The notes under the pieces: generated by a model
Seen by the model: only the letters and a program-made list of their open reading frames with translations
The model's database searches: none
Told to the model about the DNA's origin: nothing
Assembly: GCA_003512825.1 (NCBI GenBank)
Contig: DOOI01000092.1
Coordinates: 1-11,135 of the forward strand
Direction: 5' to 3'
DNA: 11,135 bases
Origin: Paracoccaceae bacterium
GTDB taxonomy: Bacteria > Pseudomonadota > Alphaproteobacteria > Rhodobacterales > Rhodobacteraceae
Translations under genes and position numbers: made by a program
Shown: in pieces, positions 1 through 6,328 of the stretch
Numbering within the stretch: the first letter of the stretch is position 1
Layout of the letters: the number at the start of each line of letters is the position of its first letter

Positions 1-132
1 AAGGCGCGGGCTTGGGCCGATGCCGCGCAACGAATTTCCGCACGAGTATCACATGGCCGAGCGGTCAACGTGGATTCAGCACAGCTGATGCTCGACGCGC
101 TCCTTACCATGCAAGCCACAGCAGCCGCATAG
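1..132 (+). CDS. C-terminal fragment of an unidentified protein, possibly DNA polymerase III delta' subunit
   Basis: An open frame enters from the left edge and ends at TAG 130-132, giving 43 residues that end ...LTMQATAAA. Seen: the segment RAVNVDSAQLMLDALL, an amphipathic helix-like tail after a basic stretch. From memory, alphaproteobacterial delta' (HolB) clamp-loader subunits can end with a similar 'AVNLDPA..LD.LL' pattern, so that is my best guess, but the fragment is too short to be sure and I leave the symbol empty. The gene converges on the transaldolase at 162-815, with only 29 bp between the stop codons. A hairpin followed by a T-run (144-175) would end its transcript. Codon use looks like that of its neighbours, so I think the frame is real even though the identity is weak. 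Confidence 0.45.
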   Translation, partial: KARAWADAAQRISARVSHGRAVNVDSAQLMLDALLTMQATAAA

Positions 133-143
133 CAAGCGCGTGA

Positions 144-175
144 AACCCTCATAGCCAAGGGTTACAGAATTTTTT
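144..175 (+). terminator. candidate intrinsic terminator in the convergent gap
   Basis: AACCCT at 144-149 pairs with AGGGTT at 158-163 around an 8-nt loop, and six T follow at 170-175. The T-run is six bases past the stem, which is looser than a textbook terminator. The right arm overlaps the minus-strand stop codon of the transaldolase (162-164), and the T-run is the complement of its last lysine/glutamine codons. On the minus strand no T-run follows, so it would serve mainly the plus-strand gene ending at 132. Confidence 0.4.
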
Positions 176-815
176 GCCCAGTCTTTGCCCAATCTTGCAT
201 AAACTGCTCTAGCCCTTTGTCGGTGAGCGGATGAAGCGCAAGAGCTTTGATCACATTCGGCGGCGCTGTCATTACGTCGGCTCCGGTCAAGGCACATTGT
301 GTGACGTGATTCACTGTTCGGATTGAGGCTGCTAGAATTTGTGTCTCGAAATTATAGTTGTCGTAGATTTCCCGTATGTCGCGGATCAGGTCCATTCCAT
401 CAAGGTTGATGTCATCGAGGCGGCCAATAAAGGGCGAGATGAACGTTGCGCCGGCTTTTGCTGCAACAAGCGCCTGATTGGCAGAGAAGCACAGGGTCAC
501 GTTCACCATAGTTCCTTCGCCCGAAAGGATACGGCACGCCTTCAGCCCGTCCCAAGTCAAAGGTACTTTAACTGTAATATTTGAGGCTATCTTTGCCAGT
601 TTGCGGCCTTCGGCAATCATCGCATCAGCAGAAGTTCCAACAACTTCGGCCGAAACTGGGCCTGGAATCAATTCCGCGATCTCGCGGGTGGCTTCCAGAA
701 TATCGCGGCCGGACTTTAGAATAAGTGATGGGTTAGTTGTGACCCCATCCACCATACCAAGCTCTGCGAGTTCACGGATTGCGTCAACATCAGCGGTATC
801 AACGAAGAATTTCAT
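162..815 (-). CDS. fsa: transaldolase, TalC/MipB (fructose-6-phosphate aldolase-like) subfamily
   Basis: A 217-residue class I aldolase of the short transaldolase family, a cytosolic (beta/alpha)8 barrel that normally forms decamers. It transfers dihydroxyacetone units between sugar phosphates in the non-oxidative pentose phosphate pathway. Seen: N-terminal [14 protein letters not shown] at 26-30, the Schiff-base lysine K83 in VKVPLTWDG, and [10 protein letters not shown] followed by SPFIGRLDD around 106-134. The positions that separate true fructose-6-phosphate aldolase (Gln and Tyr in E. coli FsaA) from transaldolase (Glu and Phe) are E57 and F129 here, so transaldolase is the likelier activity although annotation pipelines often write 'fsa'. 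Length is normal for the family. A GGGAG ribosome-binding site (822-826) sits 6 bp before the ATG. It is divergent from priA and convergent with the fragment at 1-132. Confidence 0.93.
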   Translation of the reverse strand: MKFFVDTADVDAIRELAELGMVDGVTTNPSLILKSGRDILEATREIAELIPGPVSAEVVGTSADAMIAEGRKLAKIASNITVKVPLTWDGLKACRILSGEGTMVNVTLCFSANQALVAAKAGATFISPFIGRLDDINLDGMDLIRDIREIYDNYNFETQILAASIRTVNHVTQCALTGADVMTAPPNVIKALALHPLTDKGLEQFMQDWAKTGQKIL

Positions 816-899
816 GGGCTGCTCCCGTGCTACCCTTCAAGAGGGTTTCCCTTTGTCTTCCCACGATTTACCCCAAGGTGAGGAGAGTGTGTAGTCCTG
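816..899. promoter_or_regulatory. divergent spacer between the transaldolase gene and priA
   Basis: This 84-bp gap must hold the 5' signals of two divergent genes. It contains the transaldolase ribosome-binding site (822-826), a small inverted repeat ACCCT/AGGGT (832-836 and 842-846, 5-nt loop) and a GAGGAGAG stretch around 880-887 that is the only Shine-Dalgarno candidate for priA. I see no convincing -35/-10 pair on either strand. Confidence 0.4.
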
Positions 900-3116
900 A
901 TGAATGACGCTGATCTAACAAAGCAGTTTCGCCGAGGTGCGGTTGTATCGCTCGTACCCTTACAGGTGCTGGGCCATTCGTTGGATATGTTGGATTACCG
1001 CGTCCCTGAAAACGGCTGCAACATCGGAGATTTCGTCGAGGCCCCTTTAGGGCCACGCAAGATCATCGGAGTCGTTTGGGGCGAAGGGAGAGGCGGTTTT
1101 GATCCAAGCAAGCTACGAGCCTTCTTTCGGGTGTTGGACGTACCCGCAATGGGAGAGGAACTGCGGGAGTTTTTAGGGCGGAGCGCCGATTACACGCTCA
1201 CTCCCATGCCTGCCATGGTGCGTCTCGCGACACGCGTTCCTGGGCTCGGTGAGCCGCCAGGAACACGTAAGGTCTATTTGCGTGGTGGTCACGAACCAGA
1301 GCGGATGACAGAAGCGCGTTCGCGGATATTGGATGCCTTAGAGGAACAAGATCTTCGGCCACTGACACAGGCAGAGATCCTGAGCTTGTCAGGTGTATCA
1401 TCAAGTGTGCTCAAGGGGCTGGTTGCGCTAGGGGCGGTGCGAGAGGAAGAGGTGCCAAGGGATTTGCCGTTTGCTTCATTAGAGCCCGATTTCGGAGGAA
1501 AGACGCTATCTGAGGCGCAGACGGCAGGAGCGGAGGCCTTGATCGCAGCGCAACGAAAGGGAGGTTATGGCACGACGCTTTTGCAGGGCGTTACGGGGTC
1601 AGGCAAGACCGAAGTCTATCTTGAAGCCGTCGCTGAGACGCTTCGACAGGGGCGGCAGGCCTTGGTTTTGCTGCCTGAGATCGGGTTAACGGCCGAGTTC
1701 TTATCGCGAGTTGAGGCGCGATTTGGAGCGCGACCAGCCGAGTGGCATTCAGGTGTTACCTTGACCGAGCGTCGGCGTGCATGGATTCAAACCGCAGAAG
1801 GAGGGGCCCAGCTTGTGGTTGGCGCCCGTTCTGCCCTGTTTTTGCCGTTCCGAGATTTGGGACTGATCGTTGTCGATGAAGAACACGACCCTTCCTACAA
1901 GCAAGAAGAGGGCGTGCTCTATAATGCTCGAGACATGGCTGTGCTGAGAGCCTCAATAGCAGGGGCACGCGTTGTGCTGGCGTCGGCGACGCCCTCGTTG
2001 GAAAGCTGGGCCAATGCGGATGCTGGAAAATATGAGCGAGTTCTATTGGCGGATCGCTTTGGGGCAGCTGCGATGCCAGAAATGCGGGCCGTTGATTTGC
2101 GAGTGGATAGCCCTCCTTCCGGGCGATGGATTTCTGAAGTGGTTGAAAATGCTGTTCGGGCGCGCGTGGCAAAAGGCGAGCAATCTCTCTTATTTCTCAA
2201 TCGAAGGGGTTATGCGCCTGTAACAGTTTGTCGTGCCTGTGGACATCAGGTGGGGTGTCCGAATTGTGATGCGCGAATGGTCGAGCACCGCTTTCTGGGG
2301 CGTTTGATGTGCCATCAATGCGGGGAAACGGCTCCAGTTCCATCTGCCTGCCCGTCGTGTGGCGTAGAGGGGAAATTGGCAGCCCTAGGCCCCGGTGTGG
2401 AGCGATTGGCGGAAGAAGCGATCGCGATTTTCCCAGAGAGCCGGGTAGCCGTCTTGTCTTCGGATATGTATGGAAGTGCGCGGGCATTGAAGGCAGAAAT
2501 TGAGAATATTGCAGCTGGCGGGGCCGATGTGATTATTGGCACTCAATTGGTTGCGAAGGGACATAATTTTCCCTTGTTGACCCTGGTGGCGGCAATCGAC
2601 GCAGACCTTGGCTTGCAAGGGTCAGACTTGCGTGCCGCTGAGCGAACATTTCAATTGATCCGTCAGGTGGCCGGACGGGCAGGGCGATCGGAAGGTGCGC
2701 GCGGCGTGGCCTTGGTGCAGACACTCCAGCCGGAGCATCCCGTCATTCGAGCGATTTTGGCTGGGGATGATGAGGCCTTCTGGCGTGCAGAGGCGGATGC
2801 TCGGCGCGCAGCGTTGATGCCACCCTATGGGCGATTGGCAGGTATAATCATTTCAGCGCCGGACGCCCAATCAGCATTTGATTTTGGCGCTGCATTGGCG
2901 CGACGTGACCAAGGCTTGCGCGCGCTTGGTGCAGAAGTCTATGGACCGGCAGCCGCGCCCATCGCACGGATCAGAGGGCGGCATAGAGTTCGTCTCTTGG
3001 TAAAGGCTCCGAAAGGCATGGCACTTCAGAAAGCCTTGTCGGATTGGGTCGCCCAGGTCAAACTTCCTACCAATCTGCGTTTGTCGATCGACATAGACCC
3101 GCAGACTTTTTTTTAA
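900..3116 (+). CDS. priA: primosomal protein N' (PriA), replication-restart 3'-5' DNA helicase
   Basis: PriA recognises stalled or abandoned forks and reloads the replicative helicase. This 738-residue protein has the full family layout: the N-terminal 3'-DNA-binding domain (about 10-110, with LDYRVPE at 31-37), a winged-helix-like linker, then the helicase core. Walker A GSGKT is at 233-237, the DEEH box at 326-329 and SATPS at 362-366. Eight zinc-binding cysteines are C444, C447, C453, C456, C471, C474, C484 and C487. Motif V GTQLVAKGHNFP is at 547-558 and the motif VI-type segment QVAGRAGR at 589-596. No key residue is missing. The ATG at 900 is the only usable start in frame (a stop lies at 879-881), yet the AGGAG at 881-885 is about 14 bp away, longer than usual. 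The gene ends in a run of eight T (3107-3114), and a decayed gene begins 12 bp later. Confidence 0.97.
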   Translation: MNDADLTKQFRRGAVVSLVPLQVLGHSLDMLDYRVPENGCNIGDFVEAPLGPRKIIGVVWGEGRGGFDPSKLRAFFRVLDVPAMGEELREFLGRSADYTLTPMPAMVRLATRVPGLGEPPGTRKVYLRGGHEPERMTEARSRILDALEEQDLRPLTQAEILSLSGVSSSVLKGLVALGAVREEEVPRDLPFASLEPDFGGKTLSEAQTAGAEALIAAQRKGGYGTTLLQGVTGSGKTEVYLEAVAETLRQGRQALVLLPEIGLTAEFLSRVEARFGARPAEWHSGVTLTERRRAWIQTAEGGAQLVVGARSALFLPFRDLGLIVVDEEHDPSYKQEEGVLYNARDMAVLRASIAGARVVLASATPSLESWANADAGKYERVLLADRFGAAAMPEMRAVDLRVDSPPSGRWISEVVENAVRARVAKGEQSLLFLNRRGYAPVTVCRACGHQVGCPNCDARMVEHRFLGRLMCHQCGETAPVPSACPSCGVEGKLAALGPGVERLAEEAIAIFPESRVAVLSSDMYGSARALKAEIENIAAGGADVIIGTQLVAKGHNFPLLTLVAAIDADLGLQGSDLRAAERTFQLIRQVAGRAGRSEGARGVALVQTLQPEHPVIRAILAGDDEAFWRAEADARRAALMPPYGRLAGIIISAPDAQSAFDFGAALARRDQGLRALGAEVYGPAAAPIARIRGRHRVRLLVKAPKGMALQKALSDWVAQVKLPTNLRLSIDIDPQTFF

Positions 3117-3128
3117 GGGGTGAGGTAG

Positions 3129-3772
3129 ATGGATGTCGTGGTCATCGGTGCGCGACCATAGGGATTGGCTGTCGCGGCGTCATTGGTATCGCGAGGCCGT
3201 CGTCCAATTTTGTTTGAACGAGAAGAAACACCGTGCCGTGCATGGTGTCGACACAAGGATCGATTGGCGCTGCACACCGACAAAGCGCGATCGAGCTTGC
3301 CGGGATTGCCTTTTGAGAGTGCCTTGCCGCGATATGTTCCGAGAGTGGCTTTTGTAAGCCATCTTGGTGCTTATGCATAAAGACTTTGGTTTGAAGCCTG
3401 AGTTTGGAGCGGACGTAAAATTCCTAACGCGCCCTGCAAAGGGTTGGAAGATTTCGACGCCAGATGCACGTGATTGGAACGCAAACCAAGTTGGTGGCAG
3501 CCGGGCGGGACGTAGAGATCGCGCAGCGAGGCCCAGTATTTCTAATGTAATCGGTGCGTCAGTCGTGTTTGACGGCGGGGGGATACGAGCGGGTATGATA
3601 CCAATGCGCTAGCAACTGGTTATTCCATCCACTTGATGGATCAAGCTTCCAAAAACTTCGGGCGAGCGCATCGCAGAAGGGCTGTGGGGATTTTTTGTCT
3701 GATCCCTCGCCAGATGGGCAATTGCGTCAAATTGCAACCGAAGCGGTTCAGAATGCAGAAGGAATTATGGCC
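3129..3772 (+). pseudogene. decayed flavin-containing monooxygenase (CzcO/YUCCA-like)
   Basis: The remnant is read in pieces in family order. (1) 3129-3380: MDVVVIGARP, a TAG at 3159-3161 inside what should be the GxGxxG FAD loop, then GLAVAASLVSRGRRPILFER and SSLPGLPF..LPRYVPR. (2) A frame change near 3375, then DFGLKPEFGADV and DWNANQV to about 3493. (3) Another frame at 3494-3547 gives AAGRDVEIAQRGPVFLM, which resembles the end of the second (NADPH) Rossmann region, so roughly 60-80 residues between pieces 2 and 3 appear deleted. (4) IGASVVFDGGGIRAG at 3550-3594. (5) ATGY at 3612-3623, the family's C-terminal ATG motif. (6) GERIAEGLWGFF at 3661-3696. (7) SDPSPDGQLRQIATEAV at 3698-3748, the usual C-terminal end. 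An intact gene would be about 1.1 kb. The start lies 12 bp after priA with a GAGG upstream, so it was probably co-transcribed with priA. Substrate unknown. Sequencing error alone cannot explain the deletion. Confidence 0.85.
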
Positions 3773-4898
3773 GTTTCAAACGATCCAGCATTAAGGCCAA
3801 TAGTCCTGCCAAAAGACCCCAAAATGCGGCACCAATCCCGAATGCAACCACACCGGATGCCGTTACCGAAAAAGTGACAATGGATGCGAAACGGCGTGCC
3901 TCATCCTCCATAGCATTAGCCATAGCTCCCGTGAGAGATGGGATCAATGCAAGGCCAGCAACTGTGGCCACAATAGCTGATGGTAATGCCAGCATCACGG
4001 GTAGCACCAAAGGCGAAAGCCAGCCCATGCAAATCCAAAGGGCACCATAGACCAAACCCACTCGCCAACGTGATGCGCGGTCTGGGTCCACATCATCACC
4101 CATACAAATTGCAGCAGTGATTGCCGCCATATTAAACGTATGGCCGCCCAGCGGCGCGATAAGTGCTGATCCAACCCCTGTGGTCACCAAGGCTGCATTG
4201 ACGGGCGGTTTGTAACCTTGAGAGGTCATCACCGCAAATCCAGGCAAATTTTGCGACGCCATCGTGACCAGATAAAGCGGCAAACCCAATCCGATTAGAA
4301 CGGAGGGTTCGAAGCGGGGCATGATGAAAGTAAATGGTAGTGCCTCAAGCCGAGCAGCCTCAGGTGGCGTCCATCCTATTGCCAAACCAACAAGAAGGGT
4401 GGCGAGAACGGCATAGAGCGGGTTCCATAGCCGGGTCAGAAGAAACACTGCGACTAGTGGTAGTGCGATCCAAGGGCTTTTTGTGGAATGTTGTGCGACG
4501 GCCATAACAAAAGGCAGCAACACGCCCGCAAGCATTGCGGAAGCAACGCTTCCAGGTATTGCGCGCACAAGACGACCAAGAGCGGGTATTGCGCCAGTTA
4601 AGGCAATGAGACCCCCCGCTAAAACAAATGCTCCTACAGCAGAATGGATATCTATGCCGGACGTTGCCGCAATTAGCGCGGCCCCCGGTGTCGACCAAGC
4701 AAGAACCACGGGAACCCGTGACCAAGAACTGAGGCCAGCACTTCCCAGACCTTTAGCAACAGAGACGGCGGCCAGCCAACTAATGGTTTGTGTGGGTGTT
4801 GCGTTCACAGCTGCCGCAGCTGCGAGTAACAGTGCAACCGATGCCCCATAACCAACTAGCACGGCCACAAGAGCTGCGGAAAGGTGAGAAGCGCGCAT
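3765..4898 (-). CDS. benE: BenE-family benzoate/H+ symporter-like membrane transporter
   Basis: A 377-residue inner-membrane protein with about 10-12 hydrophobic segments along its length. The family signature is clear: SQNLPGFAVM at 215-224 and GGHTFNMAAITAAICMG at 251-267, followed by DDVDPDRASRWR at 268-279. This matches the conserved 'GGH..N.AAITAAIC' region of BenE/YdcO proteins in the nucleobase-ascorbate transporter superfamily. Characterised members import benzoate with protons, but many homologues have no known substrate and no benzoate-degradation genes are in the window, so the substrate is inferred from family only. AGGA seven bases before the ATG supports the start. It follows the YeeE/YedE gene by 80 bp on the same strand and may share its transcript. 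Its last codons overlap the tail of the monooxygenase pseudogene on the other strand. Confidence 0.9.
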   Translation of the reverse strand: MRASHLSAALVAVLVGYGASVALLLAAAAAVNATPTQTISWLAAVSVAKGLGSAGLSSWSRVPVVLAWSTPGAALIAATSGIDIHSAVGAFVLAGGLIALTGAIPALGRLVRAIPGSVASAMLAGVLLPFVMAVAQHSTKSPWIALPLVAVFLLTRLWNPLYAVLATLLVGLAIGWTPPEAARLEALPFTFIMPRFEPSVLIGLGLPLYLVTMASQNLPGFAVMTSQGYKPPVNAALVTTGVGSALIAPLGGHTFNMAAITAAICMGDDVDPDRASRWRVGLVYGALWICMGWLSPLVLPVMLALPSAIVATVAGLALIPSLTGAMANAMEDEARRFASIVTFSVTASGVVAFGIGAAFWGLLAGLLALMLDRLKRP

Positions 4899-4949
4899 TC
4901 GTTTTTCCTGTCCAATGCATGGAGAGGATATCGTTTTATTATTCGGAGC

Positions 4950-4978
4950 AAGCCCTAGTTAAGGCGGCGACAGGGCTT
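4950..4978. repeat. inverted repeat between the YeeE/YedE and benE genes
   Basis: AAGCCCT (4950-4956) and AGGGCTT (4972-4978) form a 7-bp stem with a 15-nt loop, directly after the stop codon of the YeeE/YedE gene. On the minus strand no T-run follows, so it is a poor intrinsic terminator. It could be an attenuating or 3'-end-stabilising hairpin between two co-transcribed genes. Confidence 0.35.
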
Positions 4979-6049
4979 TTATGCGGTTGCCAACGCGCCC
5001 TTTTGGTCCACTAAGAAATCGGTAATTATCGCCCCTATCCACATACAAAGCAGGGCAAGCCAAGCAGTTGCTGCGAAAATGGAGCCGCCAGTTACGCCAT
5101 TACCAATGGCACAACCGCCGGCTAACATCCCGCCAAAGCCCATCAAAACTGCACCTGTCATTGCACGCCGCATATTTGCTTCGTTTTCAAAGCCTTCAAA
5201 CTTGAATTCGCCAGCCCAAAATGACGCTAAGAACGAACCCAAAAACACACCAGGAACCAAGCCCACATCGAATTCTAGTAGCTTTGAGGTGTCTAGCACG
5301 AACATCAGCGTCGTAGCCGAAGGGCCAGTAAAGGTAGCAGAGGCAATGGAAACGGGTTCAAAAGCAACTTGAGAGAGCGTGAAAGTAAGAACCCAACCCA
5401 ATGCAACGGAAAAGCCGACACCAGCTCCAAACACCAGTCGCGCTGCCCCAATCCTATTCTTGCGCGCGACGGCCAGCGCTACGAAAGCGGAGAAAACTCC
5501 AAGTGCCAAACCACTCCAATCTGGAAGGGCGAAGGCCTCAATCAAATTGATATTGCGCCCACCCGGAGTAATCCAAAGCCCTGCAAGTCTATCGCGTAAT
5601 GGTGCCAGATAACCATGAAGGCTCATTTGTGCGACTACAGCAAAAATCAGCCCTGAGATGACTGAGCGCAGGTTGCCTGTCGCGGCGAGAACCAAGAGAC
5701 GCCCAGAACATCCACGCGCCAAAACCATTCCAACGCCAAACATCAGCCCTCCCAAAATTGCGCCGGACCAAGAGCCTGAAACAGACATCATCCGCGCTTC
5801 TTCCGGTCGGAAAAGCCCTGCCAAGGTTGCCGATTGAACCCATACCACTGCTGTTGAAAAGGTCAGAAGCCAAACCGCAAGTTTGTCATCCCATAGCCCC
5901 CTTGCGAAAGAAACCGCAGCGGCGCGCAAGCAAAATCGCGATCGTTGGGCTGCGACACCAAATACGGCACCGGTGATCAAGCCGATGAGCGCCGCGGTCG
6001 GCTCTTCGCCGATACGCTCCACAAGTGGCAGGATGTCAGGAGTGTTCAT
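4979..6049 (-). CDS. YeeE/YedE-family (TsuA-like) sulfur-compound permease
   Basis: A 356-residue polytopic membrane protein. YeeE/TsuA members import thiosulfate through a pathway lined by conserved cysteines; related proteins (YedE, PmpA/PmpB) are linked to other sulfur or selenium compounds. Seen: the three family cysteine motifs RSRFCLRAA (C40), ARGCSGRLLV (C114) and GGCAIGNGVTGGS (C313), arranged as a duplicated hydrophobic half, matching the three central cysteines known in TsuA. Thiosulfate is therefore the leading guess, but the family spans several substrates. No TusA-like small partner gene lies next to it, although many members have one. Only a weak AGG precedes the chosen ATG. A Fnr-type box lies about 60 bp upstream, so control by oxygen or nitrogen oxides is plausible. 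Confidence 0.88.
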   Translation of the reverse strand: MNTPDILPLVERIGEEPTAALIGLITGAVFGVAAQRSRFCLRAAAVSFARGLWDDKLAVWLLTFSTAVVWVQSATLAGLFRPEEARMMSVSGSWSGAILGGLMFGVGMVLARGCSGRLLVLAATGNLRSVISGLIFAVVAQMSLHGYLAPLRDRLAGLWITPGGRNINLIEAFALPDWSGLALGVFSAFVALAVARKNRIGAARLVFGAGVGFSVALGWVLTFTLSQVAFEPVSIASATFTGPSATTLMFVLDTSKLLEFDVGLVPGVFLGSFLASFWAGEFKFEGFENEANMRRAMTGAVLMGFGGMLAGGCAIGNGVTGGSIFAATAWLALLCMWIGAIITDFLVDQKGALATA

Positions 6050-6061
6050 GCGCGCAGACCT

Positions 6062-6124
6062 ATCATATCATATTCTGATGGGTGAATAGATATTTCGGCT
6101 GCATCGGGCTTTGATCCAGATCAG
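6062..6124 (-). promoter_or_regulatory. Fnr/Crp-family box and candidate promoter of the YeeE/YedE gene
   Basis: TTGATCCAGATCAG at 6111-6124 matches the Fnr consensus TTGATnnnnATCAA in 9 of 10 defined positions. It is centred about 68 bp before the ATG at 6049. Two overlapping TATGAT hexamers (minus strand, 6072-6067 and 6067-6062) lie between box and gene and could be the -10; no good -35 is seen, as expected for an activator-dependent promoter. In Rhodobacteraceae such boxes are used by FnrL and by Dnr/Nnr-type regulators, which cannot be told apart from the site alone. Confidence 0.5.
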
Positions 6125-6126
6125 AG

Positions 6127-6141
6127 CTGATTGCAGATCAA
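6127..6141. promoter_or_regulatory. second, imperfect Fnr-like palindrome
   Basis: CTGATTGCAGATCAA carries both half-sites of an Fnr box (one mismatch) but with a 5-bp instead of a 4-bp spacer. Its centre is about 16 bp from the better box at 6111-6124. It may be a weak or decayed second site, or chance. Confidence 0.25.
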
Positions 6142-6145
6142 GCAA

Positions 6146-6186
6146 TTGGAAAAGGAAACGCCGCAGACCGTTTCCAGTCTGCGGCG
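6146..6186 (-). terminator. intrinsic terminator facing the YeeE/YedE promoter region
   Basis: CGCCGCAGAC (6159-6168) pairs perfectly with GTCTGCGGCG (6177-6186) over an 8-nt loop, a 10-bp GC-rich stem. Reading the minus strand, the stem is followed by TTTCCTTTTCC. This is the best terminator in the window and would end transcription from the small gene at 6328-6687, or of an RNA made from 6187-6327, before the YeeE/YedE promoter. Confidence 0.7.
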
Positions 6187-6308
6187 GTTTCGCCCCGCCT
6201 GAGCAGCGGGTGGAGGGTCTTACTGCAAACACTCTCAGGTTTGAGAGAGAGAGAAGAAAGTGTTGCAGTCTTCGCATACCGATCCCCTGCGAAGTGGGGA
6301 AACTTTAA
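6187..6308. other. non-coding stretch with several hairpins, possible small RNA or structured 3' UTR
   Basis: I see no credible reading frame here. Structure is dense. A long inverted repeat pairs ACTGCAAACACT (6222-6233) with AGTGTTGCAGT (6259-6269, one bulge) and encloses CTCTCA/TGAGAG (6232-6237 and 6242-6247). A further stem is TCCCC/GGGGA (6283-6287 and 6296-6300). The minus strand is pyrimidine-rich opposite the GAGAGAGAGA run at 6243-6252. Terminator-like hairpins close the stretch on both sides, pointing outward in opposite directions, so an RNA could be made from either strand. Confidence 0.4.
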
Positions 6309-6328
6309 GAGGCAATGCCTCAATTTTT
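6309..6328 (+). terminator. plus-strand terminator-like hairpin
   Basis: GAGGC (6309-6313) and GCCTC (6317-6321) form a perfect stem with a 3-nt loop, followed by AATTTTT (6322-6328). It has the layout of a plus-strand intrinsic terminator, yet no plus-strand gene is annotated upstream. On the minus strand the same stem is followed by TTAAAGTTT, which is less convincing. Confidence 0.45.

Noticed and set aside
478..894. 138-residue plus-strand open frame opposite the transaldolase gene
   Set aside because: It lies antisense to a clear transaldolase with catalytic residues, has serine/alanine-rich low-complexity composition and no recognisable motif.
1756..2172. 138-residue minus-strand open frame inside priA
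   Set aside because: Antisense shadow of the helicase core; composition is proline/arginine-rich as expected from reading a high-GC gene backwards.
3107..3114. Run of eight T at the end of priA as a programmed frameshift or terminator
   Set aside because: No GC-rich stem precedes it and it encodes the final FF-stop; it is more simply a chance homopolymer, though prone to sequencing error.
3541..3612. IGASVVFDGGGIRAG looked like the C-terminus of a short-chain dehydrogenase (TGxxxxxDGG)
   Set aside because: The pieces on both sides (GRDVEIAQRGPVFLM before, ATGY and GQLR after) fit a flavin monooxygenase in order, so a second decayed gene is not needed.
3632..3645. Palindrome CTTGATGGATCAAG as an Fnr box
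   Set aside because: The half-sites are right but the spacer is 2 bp instead of 4, and it lies inside the pseudogene with no gene start suitably placed.
3695..3877. 60-residue plus-strand open frame with a TTG start as an independent small gene
   Set aside because: Its first half is the C-terminal segment of the decayed monooxygenase, and its second half is antisense to benE.
4483..4851. 122-residue plus-strand open frame opposite benE
   Set aside because: Alanine/threonine/proline-rich antisense of a membrane protein gene, with no start signal or family feature.
6159..6328. The hairpin-rich gap as 6S RNA, SRP RNA or a SAM/SAH-type riboswitch
   Set aside because: I could not match the conserved cores of these RNAs by eye on either strand, and the genes beside it do not fit a SAM-related riboswitch.
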